NCBI GenBank assembly: GCA_005116775.1
Contig: SWDN01000015.1
Coordinates: 1-64,000, forward strand
DNA length: 64,000 bases
Direction of reading: 5' to 3'
Source of the DNA: Nitrospira sp.
GTDB taxonomy: Bacteria > Nitrospirota > Nitrospiria > Nitrospirales > Nitrospiraceae
Program-made: the position numbers and the translations under genes
Shown here: positions 20,322-33,214 of the stretch, in pieces
Layout: each line of letters opens with the position of its first letter
Position numbering within the stretch: position 1 is the first letter of the stretch
The notes under the pieces: generated by a model
Told to the model about the DNA's origin: nothing
Databases searched by the model: none
What the model saw: the letters and a program-made list of their open reading frames with translations, nothing else

Positions 20322-22574
20322 ATGACGGATGGGCTTGGATCACGCGACGCGATCATCAAGACCCTGACCTCCCTCTGTTCGACTGTCGAGGATGAGGTCG
20401 TTCAGGATTTCGTGTCTCGGATGGACCCCGAGTATTTCGAGCGGTTCAAACCGGACACCATTGCCCACCACATTCAACTTGCCAGCCGGCTCACGCCGGA
20501 CCACCCCTGCGAATTATCGGTGCTCGACAAACGAGCGGGGCGATCAGAAATCAGCATCGTCGCCTACGATTACTTCTCGGAGTTCGCCGCCATCTGCGGT
20601 GTGCTTTCGGCGTTTGGACTCAATATCGAAGAAGGGCGGATCTATACGTTCATGGAGGCCGCGTCCTCTCCCTCGACAGGCCGCAAACTAAAAGGCCGGC
20701 CCGGCCTCAGCCGCAAGAAAATCGTCGATGTCTTTCTTGTGCACCCCCTCGATCGCACAGGCTTTCCTCCTCCCCAGCACAATGCCCTTCAACAAACGGT
20801 CAACGAGGTCGTTCGACTGCTGGATACCGGCAAGGTCGAAGAGGCGCGCCAATATGTCAACCGCCGGCTCGTCGAACGATTGGACAAGCAGCGGAGCGCC
20901 TTCACTGGCCTGCTCGATACGGTACATATCACCTTCGACAACAGCCAATCGCCGACAGATACGATCATGGACATCCAATCGGACGATACGCCGGCCTTCC
21001 TCTATGCGCTGGCGAACGCCCTGGCTATGCGTAATATCTACATCGCCAAAGCCCAGATCGAATGCGACGGCGCCAAGCTGCACGATCGGTTCTTTGTGAG
21101 AAATCGCGATGGGCAGAAGCTGCTCGATCCCGCGGATCAGCAGCAACTGCGGCTGACCGCCGTGCTCATCAAACAATTCACGCATGCCTTGACCTGGGCG
21201 TCCGACCCGGCGAAGGCCCTCGCATCGTTCGACCAGTTCCTTGATCTCATCGTGAAAGACCAGAGCAGGAAGGGCAAGAGCCAGGCGCTCAATTTCATCA
21301 GAGATAAAAATACCTTTCCGCTGCTCGCACGGCTGCTCGGCGCCAGCGACTTTTTATGGGAAGATTTCCTCCGGCGCCAGCACGACAACCTCCTTCCACT
21401 GCTCACAGAATATCAAGATGCCCCCCTGATCAGGCCACAGGCGACTCTTCGAAAAGAACTCAGCCGTCTGGTCACTCGCGCAAAAACAGACGCCGCGCGA
21501 AAGGACGCGTTGAACCGGTTTAAAGATCACGAGATGTTCCGCATCGACATCAAGCACATCGTCGAGCCTTCGAGCAATTTCCCGGACTTTTCGCTGGCAC
21601 TCACGGAGCTGGCGGAGATCATCGTCGAGCGAAGTATCGACGATTGCAGCGCTAAGCTGGAGAAATCGTACGGACGCCCACGGCTCGCCAACGGAAAGCC
21701 CTGCCCCTTCGCCGTCCTGGGACTGGGAAAATTCGGCGGACAAGAACTCGGCTACGCGTCGGACATCGAAGTCCTGTTCGTCTACGGTGGATCGGGCAGC
21801 ACCACCGGGAAAGAGCGAATCGAAAACAGCGAGTATTTCGAACGGCTGGCGCAGGAACTTCTCGGGTGGATCGAAGCCAAGCAAGAAGGCATCTTTCGCA
21901 TCGATGTCCGGCTCCGCCCGCATGGAGGCAAGGGCGCGCTGACCAATGCGTTCGAGGAGATCTGCCGCTACTACAGTCCAACTGGACTGGCTGCGCCATT
22001 CGAGCGGCAAGCCTTGATCAAGTTACGGCATATTGCCGGACACTCCGCACTGGGCCGTCGACTGGAAGCGCACCGAGACTCCTTCGTCTACGGAGAGACG
22101 CCTTGGGACATTTCCTCGGCACTGGAGCTTCGAAGGCAACAGCTCAAACAAATGGTCTCGCCAGGGAACATTAACGTGAAGTATAGCCCAGGGGGGCTCA
22201 TCGACATTGAATATGCCGCACAATATCTGCAAGTGACGCATGGGCACAATCATCCAAGCCTGCGTACGCCGAACACCCTCCATGCACTCGCCGCGCTGGT
22301 GAATGAGGGGTTGGTCGCGCGCACAGATGGAGCGGGTCTTCGAAAAGCCTATATCTTTATTCGGATATTGGTCGATGGATTGCGCATGGTCAGGGGAAAC
22401 ACCAAGGACCTCGTGCTTCCTCCTCCCGATTCGGAAGAGTTCATCTCTCTCGCACGTCGCATCGGCTACACAAGGGACGATTGGCGCGCCGGCGCTCGCG
22501 AATTACAGACCGATATCGAGCAGCACATGACACTCACCAAGACCTTCTACGAACGAACGTTCGGCGCGTTATGA
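20322..22574 (+). CDS. GlnE-like nucleotidyltransferase with N-terminal tandem ACT-like segments
   Basis: N-terminal SEISIVAYDYFSEFAAICGVLSAFGLNIEEGRIYTF and VHITFDNSQSPTDTIMDIQSDDTPAFLYALANALAMRNIYIAKAQIE; then FAVLGLGKFGGQELGYASDIEVLFVY, VKYSPGGLIDIEYAAQYL. Confidence 0.8.
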   Translation: MTDGLGSRDAIIKTLTSLCSTVEDEVVQDFVSRMDPEYFERFKPDTIAHHIQLASRLTPDHPCELSVLDKRAGRSEISIVAYDYFSEFAAICGVLSAFGLNIEEGRIYTFMEAASSPSTGRKLKGRPGLSRKKIVDVFLVHPLDRTGFPPPQHNALQQTVNEVVRLLDTGKVEEARQYVNRRLVERLDKQRSAFTGLLDTVHITFDNSQSPTDTIMDIQSDDTPAFLYALANALAMRNIYIAKAQIECDGAKLHDRFFVRNRDGQKLLDPADQQQLRLTAVLIKQFTHALTWASDPAKALASFDQFLDLIVKDQSRKGKSQALNFIRDKNTFPLLARLLGASDFLWEDFLRRQHDNLLPLLTEYQDAPLIRPQATLRKELSRLVTRAKTDAARKDALNRFKDHEMFRIDIKHIVEPSSNFPDFSLALTELAEIIVERSIDDCSAKLEKSYGRPRLANGKPCPFAVLGLGKFGGQELGYASDIEVLFVYGGSGSTTGKERIENSEYFERLAQELLGWIEAKQEGIFRIDVRLRPHGGKGALTNAFEEICRYYSPTGLAAPFERQALIKLRHIAGHSALGRRLEAHRDSFVYGETPWDISSALELRRQQLKQMVSPGNINVKYSPGGLIDIEYAAQYLQVTHGHNHPSLRTPNTLHALAALVNEGLVARTDGAGLRKAYIFIRILVDGLRMVRGNTKDLVLPPPDSEEFISLARRIGYTRDDWRAGARELQTDIEQHMTLTKTFYERTFGAL

Positions 22575-22585
22575 AGGGAGCGGGA

Positions 22586-22675
22586 GGGTAGCCTGGCCAT
22601 CCTCCTGCTCGCGGAACGCGCACGATAAGAATGTGCTCGTTCGACGCGCGCAATCGAGGGTCAACCAGGCTACCC
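22586..22675 (-). repeat. Hairpin repeat family H, copy 5 (opposite orientation)
   Basis: Outer GGGTAGCCTGG / CCAGGCTACCC; core TGCTCGCGGAACGCGCACGATAAGAATGTGCTCGTTCGACGCGCGCA. Confidence 0.75.
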
Positions 22676-22742
22676 GTGAAAATGAAGCGAGTACGCTTGT
22701 TCGGAGCATTTACCGCCCCGCGCAGCGGGCTACAAATAAAAC

Positions 22743-22778
22743 CGGCGTCCGCCTCCCTGTCTCAGGAAACGAACGCCG
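22743..22778 (-). terminator. Probable intrinsic terminator of the amtB-glnB-glnD-glnA unit
   Basis: Minus strand CGGCGTTCGTTTCC...GGCGGACGCCG followed by GTTTTATTTG, about 80 bp after the glnA stop. Confidence 0.65.
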
Positions 22779-22854
22779 TTATCGTATGGCTTGGGTCGAG
22801 AGCTGAACCTCGTCGCGCTTTTCACGCGCGTCCCGCTAGTCTTGCAGCATCGTT

Positions 22855-24264
22855 CTACACGTCGTAATACAGGACATACTCGTACGGATGCGGACGCAAC
22901 CGCATGGGGTCGACTTCTTTCTTGCGTTTGTAGCTGATCCAGCTTTCGATCAGGTCCTTATTGAACACACCACCCTTGAGCAAAAACTGATGGTCCTGTT
23001 CGAGGTTTCGTAACGCTTCGTCGAGACTGCCCGGCATCGTGCGAATGGTAGCCGCTTCCTCCGGCTCCAGATCGTAGAGATCCTTTTCTGCCGGTTCGCC
23101 GGGATTGATCTTGTTCTCAATCCCGTCCAACCCAGCCATCAGCATGGCGGAAAAGGCCAAGTAGGGATTGGCGGTTGGGTCGGGAAAACGCACTTCGATC
23201 CGCTTGGCTTTTGGGCTTGGCGAATACATGGGAATACGGATGCCCGCCGATCGGTTCCGGCTGGAATAGGCCAGCAGAACCGGGGCCTCATACCCTGGGG
23301 TCAACCGTTTGTAGGAATTGGTCGTCGGATTGGTAAACGCCGCCAAAGCCGGAGCGTGTTTCAGTATCCCGCCGATATAATAGAGGCACAGTTGGGAGAT
23401 GCCTGCATATTCCTTTCCGGCAAAGAGAGGCTTCCCATCTTTCCAGATGCTCTGATGCGTGTGCATGCCGGTGCCGTTGTCCCCAAAGATCGGCTTGGGC
23501 ATGAAAGTGGCGGTCTTGCCATGACGGCGGGCCACGTTTTTGACGATGTACTTGTACATCATCAAGGTGTCAGCCGTTTTGACCAGCGGACCGAACCGGA
23601 TGTCGATTTCCGCCTGGCCAGCCGTCGCCGTCTCGTGATGGTGCTTCTCGATGGAGATCCCGGCCTTCTGCATTTCCAGGACCATCTCGCTGCGAATATC
23701 TTGCTGTGTATCGGTCGGAGGAACCGGGAAATAGCCTTCCTTGTGGCGAATTTTTCCGCCCAAGTTGTGGCCTTCCTGCCCGATATTCCACGCGCCTTCT
23801 TCGGAGTCGATGAAGTAGAAGCCGCTGTGGCCCGTCTGATCGTACCGGACATGATCGAAAATGAAGAATTCCGCTTCCGGTCCCCAGTAAGAAATGTCGC
23901 CGATCTTGGTGCTCTGGAGATATTTTTCCGCCTTCTGCGCCACAAATCTCGGGTCGCGTTCGTACGGCTCGCGCGTGATCGGATCGACGATATTGCCGAC
24001 GAGGCTCATCGTAGGAACCGCGCAGAACGGATCGAGACAGGCTGTGGTCGGATCGGGAATCATCAGCAGATCGCTATTGTTGATGGCTTTCCAGCCCCGG
24101 ATCGACGAACCGTCCAATCCGGACCCGTCCTTGAACAACCCTTCGGTCAGCTCATCCACGGGAACCGAGAAATGCTGCCAGGTGCCGATCAAATCCACAA
24201 ACTTCAGGTCCACCATCTGGATCTTGTGTTTCTTCGCAAATTCGATCGCCTCACGGGGATTCAT
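22855..24264 (-). CDS. glnA: Glutamine synthetase type I
   Basis: 469 aa; [51 protein letters not shown]. Confidence 0.98.
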   Translation of the reverse strand: MNPREAIEFAKKHKIQMVDLKFVDLIGTWQHFSVPVDELTEGLFKDGSGLDGSSIRGWKAINNSDLLMIPDPTTACLDPFCAVPTMSLVGNIVDPITREPYERDPRFVAQKAEKYLQSTKIGDISYWGPEAEFFIFDHVRYDQTGHSGFYFIDSEEGAWNIGQEGHNLGGKIRHKEGYFPVPPTDTQQDIRSEMVLEMQKAGISIEKHHHETATAGQAEIDIRFGPLVKTADTLMMYKYIVKNVARRHGKTATFMPKPIFGDNGTGMHTHQSIWKDGKPLFAGKEYAGISQLCLYYIGGILKHAPALAAFTNPTTNSYKRLTPGYEAPVLLAYSSRNRSAGIRIPMYSPSPKAKRIEVRFPDPTANPYLAFSAMLMAGLDGIENKINPGEPAEKDLYDLEPEEAATIRTMPGSLDEALRNLEQDHQFLLKGGVFNKDLIESWISYKRKKEVDPMRLRPHPYEYVLYYDV

Positions 24265-24287
24265 TCTGACTCTCCTCCTTCGTCACA

Positions 24288-27447
<3,160 letters not shown>

Positions 27448-27490
27448 CTGCCAGCACGATTGTTTCGCCCATTGTATCATGAGCCCTGTA

Positions 27491-28855
27491 TTACACGTGA
27501 TAGGCTTTCTCACCGTGCTGACTGACATCCAAGCCTTCTTGTTCTTCATCTTGCGTCACACGCAGACCCATGACCACGTCGATTATTTTAAGAATAATCC
27601 AGGTACAGATCATAGAAAAGCCCGCTACCGCGCCGATCATGATGAGCTGCACCATGAGGAGCTTTGGATTGCCGAAGAACAGCCCGTCGTTCCCGGCGGC
27701 ATTGATCGCCTTCGACGCAAATAATCCCGCCCCAACGAGGCCGAGCGCTCCGCCCACACCGTGAACGCCCACCACATCGAGCGAATCGTCGAAGCCCAGA
27801 GCCGGCTTCAAGATGCTGACGCAGATATAACAGACGATTCCAGCCGCGATGCCGATCATGATCGCCCCGAACAATCCGACATACCCGGCAGCGGGAGTAA
27901 TGGTGGCCAATCCAGCGATCGCCCCGGTCGCACAACCGAGCGCCGTGGGCTTCCCGCGATGCGCCCACTCGATCAGCATCCACACCACCGTGGCAACAGA
28001 AGCTGCGATATGGGTAGCCACAAACGCGCTGGCCGCCAATCCATTCGCCCCCAACGCGCTGCCCGCGTTGAACCCAAACCAGCCGAACCAGAGCAAGCCT
28101 GCCCCCAACAACATGATAGGGAGATTATGCGGAGGCATAGGAGTGTTCGGATAGCCCATGCGCTTTCCGAGCATAATACAGGCGACCAAGGCAGACGTTG
28201 CAGAACTGACGTGCACGACTGCGCCCCCCGCAAAGTCCAATGCGCCCATCTGCCCCAACCATCCACCGCCCCAAATCCAATGGCAGACAGGATAGTACAC
28301 CACGATCGACCAGATGCCGAGAAACCACAGCATAGAGGAGAACCTGATGCGTTCCGCAATGGCCCCCGTCATCAGCGCCGGGGTAATGGCGGCGAACATC
28401 ATCTGGTACATCATGAATACTTCGTGTGGAATTGTCGGACCATACACCGGATGAGGATCGGCTCCCACCCCTCGCAAGAATGCCCAATCGAAGTTCCCGA
28501 TGAACCCACCGACATCTGGACCGAAAGAAAGGCTATATCCGAACAACACCCATGCGATGCTGGCCAGACAGAGACAAATGAAGCTGTGCAAGACCGTACT
28601 TAGGATATTCTTTTGCCTGGTGAGTCCTCCATAGAAGAGCGCCAACCCCGGCAACGTCATGGCCATCACCAGCGCCGCAGAAGCGAGGATCCATGCCGTA
28701 TCCCCTGTATCGACCTTTAACGCGGCTGGAGCTTCGGCAGCTGCTTCTTCTGCCGCGACATACGGCACATTGAAAGCCAACCCTCCGGCCAACACCGTGA
28801 GACAAATCAGGAGGACCGGCAGAACCTTTTTAATACTCATCAAATGCCACGACAT
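27491..28855 (-). CDS. amtB: Ammonium transporter
   Basis: DTAWILASAALVMAMTLPGLALFYGGLTRQKNILST, ALDFAGGAVVHVSSATSALVA, DDSLDVVGVHGVGGALG. Confidence 0.97.
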   Translation of the reverse strand: MSWHLMSIKKVLPVLLICLTVLAGGLAFNVPYVAAEEAAAEAPAALKVDTGDTAWILASAALVMAMTLPGLALFYGGLTRQKNILSTVLHSFICLCLASIAWVLFGYSLSFGPDVGGFIGNFDWAFLRGVGADPHPVYGPTIPHEVFMMYQMMFAAITPALMTGAIAERIRFSSMLWFLGIWSIVVYYPVCHWIWGGGWLGQMGALDFAGGAVVHVSSATSALVACIMLGKRMGYPNTPMPPHNLPIMLLGAGLLWFGWFGFNAGSALGANGLAASAFVATHIAASVATVVWMLIEWAHRGKPTALGCATGAIAGLATITPAAGYVGLFGAIMIGIAAGIVCYICVSILKPALGFDDSLDVVGVHGVGGALGLVGAGLFASKAINAAGNDGLFFGNPKLLMVQLIMIGAVAGFSMICTWIILKIIDVVMGLRVTQDEEQEGLDVSQHGEKAYHV

Positions 28856-29256
28856 AATTGTATCCTTTCATCCTTCAGTTCAGGACGAGGTTGACAATAC
28901 GTGCTAGAATTATTCAATCCCGGACTATTCATCAATACTTGCTGCACCGTCAGATCCTCTCACCCGGCGGAGCGTTTCTCGTTCGGCTTTTCCTATAAGA
29001 CTGCGCGCGCCACGACCTTGACCCTACTTGCGAAAAGCCCCGGCTGGCTTCGGTCTTGAACGCCTCCCGACAGCATTCATTCACAATCCGGGCTCTGCGG
29101 CCCTCCTGGTTTGTCTCACACTCTCCTTCGGCTACGCTCAGAGCAGGCTTCTTCGGCTAACTGCATTGCAGCGTCCACCGACAACGTGCCCTGCAAAAAA
29201 AATTCTCTCTCGCGCCCGATCAACTCACTGCAGCCACATCACCCTCTATCCCGTGC

Positions 29257-29288
29257 GCCCCCTTCGTGGAATGATCCACGAAGGGGGC
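29257..29288 (-). terminator. Strong hairpin after the bbp2-type porin gene
   Basis: 14-bp perfect stem GCCCCCTTCGTGGA-ATGA-TCCACGAAGGGGGC; weak T-tract. Confidence 0.6.
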
Positions 29289-29324
29289 CATCTCATATTT
29301 CAACTGACTTCAGAATCCCGTCGC

Positions 29325-30668
29325 TTAGAACAGGTACACGACTGAGAATCCGAGGGTCTGTTGATTGTTCGTCGCTTGATCGCCACGTACGAAGACATTC
29401 TTATCTGACTTGTCATACCGGAACTCTGCCCTCGTCAAGAGTGACGGGGCCGGCTTCCATTGAAAGGTAACAGTGCCCTCCCAAAGGGTCTGACGAGTTC
29501 CCGTACCCGTTGCCGTATTAAAAAGACTATTAGCAGGCGTAGCAGCAGAACCAGGCGAAAAACCACCGGCTGCCGAAGTAGCACAAACATTTGAGCCGCC
29601 GTTGAAATTATTACCGCCGTAACAGGTACGGGCGCCACCGGCATCCTCGAAGATTTCTCCACGAACCCTGAGGCTCATTGCATTGGGCTTCGTTTGATCG
29701 TTGAAGTCATGCGTGTAATAGGCGAGGATCGCATTCCAACGAGCATTCCGGGAATTGCTATTAAATCCACCGGTGCTGGCATTTTCCTCGTTCCCGTAAT
29801 AGGGCTCAATGACCAGGGTATCGTTGGCGGTCGGCTTGATCGTGATGAGCGAGCCAATCACCATTCGCTTCGCCGTAGGATCGCACCCGGCGTTACCGAG
29901 CGTACAGCCACCGGTGACTGCATTACCACCGCTCGCATTGCCATTTGACTGTTCGTTTCCGTAGGACCCGTAGAAGCTGATTCCGGCCATCTCAATCGGC
30001 GTCAGGGCCAGGTTCCATGTGAGTGTTTTACCCCGGTTGTTATCTTCAATATTGTCCCACCCATTGACGAGTCCGACTGCTGCGGTCGCCCACGAGGTGA
30101 AGGGATAGGTGAATCGGATACCAGTCTCGGTGAAGGCCTGCGCCAAACCGAATGTGAAGCTGCGGGAGAAGTTTGGATTCTCCCAGCTATTGATCACTTC
30201 ATACCCGATCAAGGTATTGATCTTTCCCGCTTGAATCTTCAGACCGTTGCCGATCGGCACGATGTACTCTGCATAGAGTTCATGAACATCCAGCTCGTTG
30301 TTGTCCGTGCCTGGCTGGTAATTCGTGCGAGCCCGAGAAAACCTCGATTGGGCTCCAAAATTGACTCGGGCGCGAAAGCCGATCCGATCCGTGGCGCTGC
30401 CTGCCGCGGCAGCCCGTTCCACCATGAACTGTGCCACTTGCGGCACAAAGGAGTTGGCCTGAGTATCAAAGATCCTCAGTTGATTCAGGTTGGTGTTCGG
30501 ATTATTGAAGTTCTGTGTATAGGAGGCTTCCGCCGCCCCGGAAAACTTAAAGCCTAACTCTTTCCATGTGGTGTCGGCATCCGCAGCTAAGGCAGCATTG
30601 CCGCCTAGCAGCGAGACCATCGCACACATGCCTATTCCAAGCCCGATACGTTTGCTTCCTGACTTCAT
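29325..30668 (-). CDS. Outer-membrane beta-barrel porin, bbp2/OmpL-like; start placed at MKSGSKR preceded by GAGGAGG
   Basis: Signal peptide; WKELGFKFSGAAEASYTQNFNNP..., KIQAGKINTLIGYEVINSWENPNFSRSF..., terminal QQTLGFSVVYLF. Confidence 0.85.
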   Translation of the reverse strand: MKSGSKRIGLGIGMCAMVSLLGGNAALAADADTTWKELGFKFSGAAEASYTQNFNNPNTNLNQLRIFDTQANSFVPQVAQFMVERAAAAGSATDRIGFRARVNFGAQSRFSRARTNYQPGTDNNELDVHELYAEYIVPIGNGLKIQAGKINTLIGYEVINSWENPNFSRSFTFGLAQAFTETGIRFTYPFTSWATAAVGLVNGWDNIEDNNRGKTLTWNLALTPIEMAGISFYGSYGNEQSNGNASGGNAVTGGCTLGNAGCDPTAKRMVIGSLITIKPTANDTLVIEPYYGNEENASTGGFNSNSRNARWNAILAYYTHDFNDQTKPNAMSLRVRGEIFEDAGGARTCYGGNNFNGGSNVCATSAAGGFSPGSAATPANSLFNTATGTGTRQTLWEGTVTFQWKPAPSLLTRAEFRYDKSDKNVFVRGDQATNNQQTLGFSVVYLF

Positions 30669-30724
30669 CTTCTCATCCTCCTCATCCAATTGGTGATTCG
30701 GTTGCCCCCTTGCCTCTCTTGCTT

Positions 30725-30758
30725 CGACGTCGTTGTCGCCGCGCACGCCATTGTGCGC
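30725..30758 (-). ncRNA. Tandem hexaloop hairpin module B in the porin leader, candidate ANTAR target
   Basis: Minus strand GCGCAC-AATGGC-GTGCGC GG CGAC-AACGAC-GTCG, about 57 nt upstream of the porin start. Confidence 0.65.
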
Positions 30759-30947
30759 CACCGCACTGCCTCTACCAGTCCACTCGGCTCATCTCACTGC
30801 TCCATCGATTCCCACCAGCCTATGGACCCCTGTCGCTTCTCAGAACCCATTCTTCCACACATGGTTGTTTTCGCCAGTAAATGCGTGTTTTTCACTGTTG
30901 CCCACCGTTCAGTTGCTCGAGCCATCGTAAATAGCTCACGCAATGGG

Positions 30948-30989
30948 AACAAAATAAAACGTCCTCTAGCCCCGCTGGGACTGGAGGAC
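30948..30989 (-). terminator. Intrinsic terminator in the porin leader, overlapping a hexaloop hairpin
   Basis: Minus strand GTCCTCCAG-TCCCAGCGGGG-CTAGAGGAC followed by GTTTTATTTTGTT. Confidence 0.8.
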
Positions 30990-31045
30990 GCCATTGTCCA
31001 TTATTCCGAACTATGAGAGGCCGGTGGGAAACGCCGTTGTTCCCC
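30985..31045 (-). ncRNA. Dual hexaloop hairpin module A (candidate ANTAR-responsive antiterminator) in the porin leader
   Basis: Minus strand GGGGAAC-AACGGC-GTTTCCC (31045-31026) then GGAC-AATGGC-GTCC (30999-30986); the second overlaps the terminator 5' arm. Confidence 0.75.
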
Positions 31046-31086
31046 TTTCCGAAGGGCACCCTGTGGAAGCCCTTATATTGGGCGCT

Positions 31087-31115
31087 CTTATACCTGTCCC
31101 ACGGAAATCTGTCAA
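31087..31115 (-). promoter_or_regulatory. Sigma-70-type promoter for the porin leader
   Basis: Minus strand TTGACA (31115-31110), 17-bp spacer, TATAAG (31092-31087). Confidence 0.75.
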
Positions 31116-31511
31116 TGCCTATCTCCGTGGGCAGGAGGTTCGATTACATCCCGGGAACCAATCGGTGAGAACGGGATGCCAGGCGAGAAGAACGGGCCGA
31201 CTGAGTGCGGCATGAACCAACGGACGACTATCGATATTGAAAATACCGATGGGCCGTTCTGGAGGCTTTGAACCACCCCCACACAAGCCTGCTTGGCCAT
31301 CCTTAGTCCCCACACAGGTATTCCTCATACTGCTATGCCTGGCTTGTGTCAGTAGTCGCACAGGATATGCCTTCTGCATATAGCGAGACGAAAGGTATTT
31401 GTGTTAGGGTTCCGCCGGCCATTTCGGGTAATGCAGACGGTGTGGCTTCTCTCAGAACTGTGGGCAGCCGACTTTCTGTGACAATTCTATCCACCCTGGA
31501 CTGTTCAGACG

Positions 31512-32309
31512 ATGAAAACACAGATCATGTTTCACTCTTCGATGATGCGACCAGTTCAAAGGTTTTTCCTGGAGGCCTCTCTAGTCATGGCGGTAGTCAC
31601 CTTCTCCCTGATGCCGTTCGCTTCGCCGACTGCCTGGGGTGGGGAGTTGCAAGATGATAGCCGGGTTTGGGGAGCTGCGCTGGCACGAGGAAATTTCGGA
31701 TATGTCAGCCCCGACCTCACACGATGGCTCTGGTGGATGGAAGGTCAGCTTCGAAATCGAGATTGTTGTTCACCAGACATCGCCCTGGACCAATCGCTGA
31801 TTCGTCCTGGCCTCGGCTATGCGCTCACAGACCAATCCACTGTCTGGTTGGGGTATGCTCATGCATGGAACGAGCTGCCCGACAATACTGACATACAAGA
31901 AGACAGAATATGGGAACAATATATATGGTCAGGGAAGACGCCTCTCGGCAACTTTACCTTCCGACCTCGACTGGAACAGCGCTGGCAAGCAAACGGGAAT
32001 GATACTAGCTCGCGCTTCCGTCAATTTCTCAAATTCTCCTGGCCGATCTCTCTCCTTCCGGGTACAGACTTCGTGCTCTGGGATGAGGTGTTCGTGAATC
32101 TGTATGATACGGATTGGGGACCAAGGCTCCAAACACACCAAGGGCTTGATCAAAACCGTGGCTTTGTCGGGATCGGATATCGTTTCAGTCCAGAGATCAA
32201 GACGGAAATCGGTTATATGAACCAATATATTCCATCGCATACGGCCGCGAACGATCGTATGAATCACATTCTCTCGGTGTGGCTGTTTTTCGATCTGTAT
32301 AAGAAATAG
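31512..32309 (+). CDS. DUF2490-like outer membrane protein
   Basis: DDSRVWGAALARGNFG...LIRPGLGYALTDQSTVWLGYAHAWN...RPRLEQRW...NHILSVWLFFDL. Confidence 0.75.
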   Translation: MKTQIMFHSSMMRPVQRFFLEASLVMAVVTFSLMPFASPTAWGGELQDDSRVWGAALARGNFGYVSPDLTRWLWWMEGQLRNRDCCSPDIALDQSLIRPGLGYALTDQSTVWLGYAHAWNELPDNTDIQEDRIWEQYIWSGKTPLGNFTFRPRLEQRWQANGNDTSSRFRQFLKFSWPISLLPGTDFVLWDEVFVNLYDTDWGPRLQTHQGLDQNRGFVGIGYRFSPEIKTEIGYMNQYIPSHTAANDRMNHILSVWLFFDLYKK

Positions 32310-32489
32310 AGGCAGCATGACTCATGAGCGCTTCTGCTGCACGTGCCGATTTGCTGCCACGATGCGGCTCGACCATTTGGTGACGAACGGTCATGAATCT
32401 GGCGAGCTATCCACGACACTTCGCGCCGCGTGATCAAAACCCCTGAACCCCTTCATGTGACGTCCACCGGCTCGGACAAACTCCGCAAT

Positions 32490-32740
32490 GTTGCCGTAAA
32501 TATCCGACAGTCCATAGTACCCTTTGGACATGCAGCCCCTCACACAGCTGACCCTGGCCTTTGAGCTCGCCGAACAAGACCTGAGTCACACAAAAATTGC
32601 GGTGCATCTAGGGCGACCTCGGCAGACCGTCGGGCTCTGGCTGAAGGGCATGGCGAACTATGGGCTCGCGGGCTTTCTCGATCGCCATACCCAGGCCAAG
32701 AAGGGCCCCCGCAGAGTTCCGGGCTTGACAGTCACGCTGA
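32490..32740 (+). mobile_element. 5' remnant of an IS481-like element (left end plus transposase N-terminus)
   Basis: End CCGCAATGTTGCCGTAAATATCCGACAGTCC; MDMQPLTQLTLAFELAEQDLSHTKIAVHLGRPRQTVGLWLKGM...LAGFLDRH parallels the ORF at 33254 and is then lost. Confidence 0.7.
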
Positions 32741-33214
32741 CATCAGAAAACAGCTGCCGCTCTCCGCGACTGCCGCTCAGTGCGACGGTTTGGAACATAT
32801 TCGGAGATATTCCATTGGAAGCGAAGAAAAAGAACTGCCCCAGCGTCGAATCCTACAGAGTCGTATTCTCGATGACCGTTGCTTCAACACCGGCTGACGC
32901 TTCATAAGTGGTACCGCTGAAACGGTAATTCCTTGGGAAAATCGATGACCCGACATAGCAACGGCAAAAATCCTGCAGCGCCAGGCTTCTCACATTTTAT
33001 AATTGTCGCCCATCTGACATCAGCAAGTCAAAGATGGGTTCATACGGTATGGCATGGACCATTGCTGAACCAATCGATCGAATCTATCGTTATCCAGCAT
33101 CGCACCAATACACCGCGGGCAGCCGACAATAGATTTTCATGCTCGGATAGCCGGAACCTCACCAACCCAATCAGAAATGGATTTGAGATTTTTGAATGTC
33201 ATGGTGAGGGGGCC

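Noticed and set aside
30690-31016. Plus-strand ORFs (108 aa and overlaps) upstream of the porin
   Set aside because: They overlap the candidate leader, terminator and hexaloop hairpins, have no recognisable domain and are likely spurious
32391-32531. Minus ORF MSKGYYGLSDIYGNIAEFVRAGGRHMKGFRGFDHAARS... resembling a formylglycine-generating-enzyme motif
   Set aside because: GLSDIYGN is encoded by the IS terminal repeat CCGTAAATATCCGACA itself, which also gives LSDIYGE at the element's other end; too short to support a real FGE fragment
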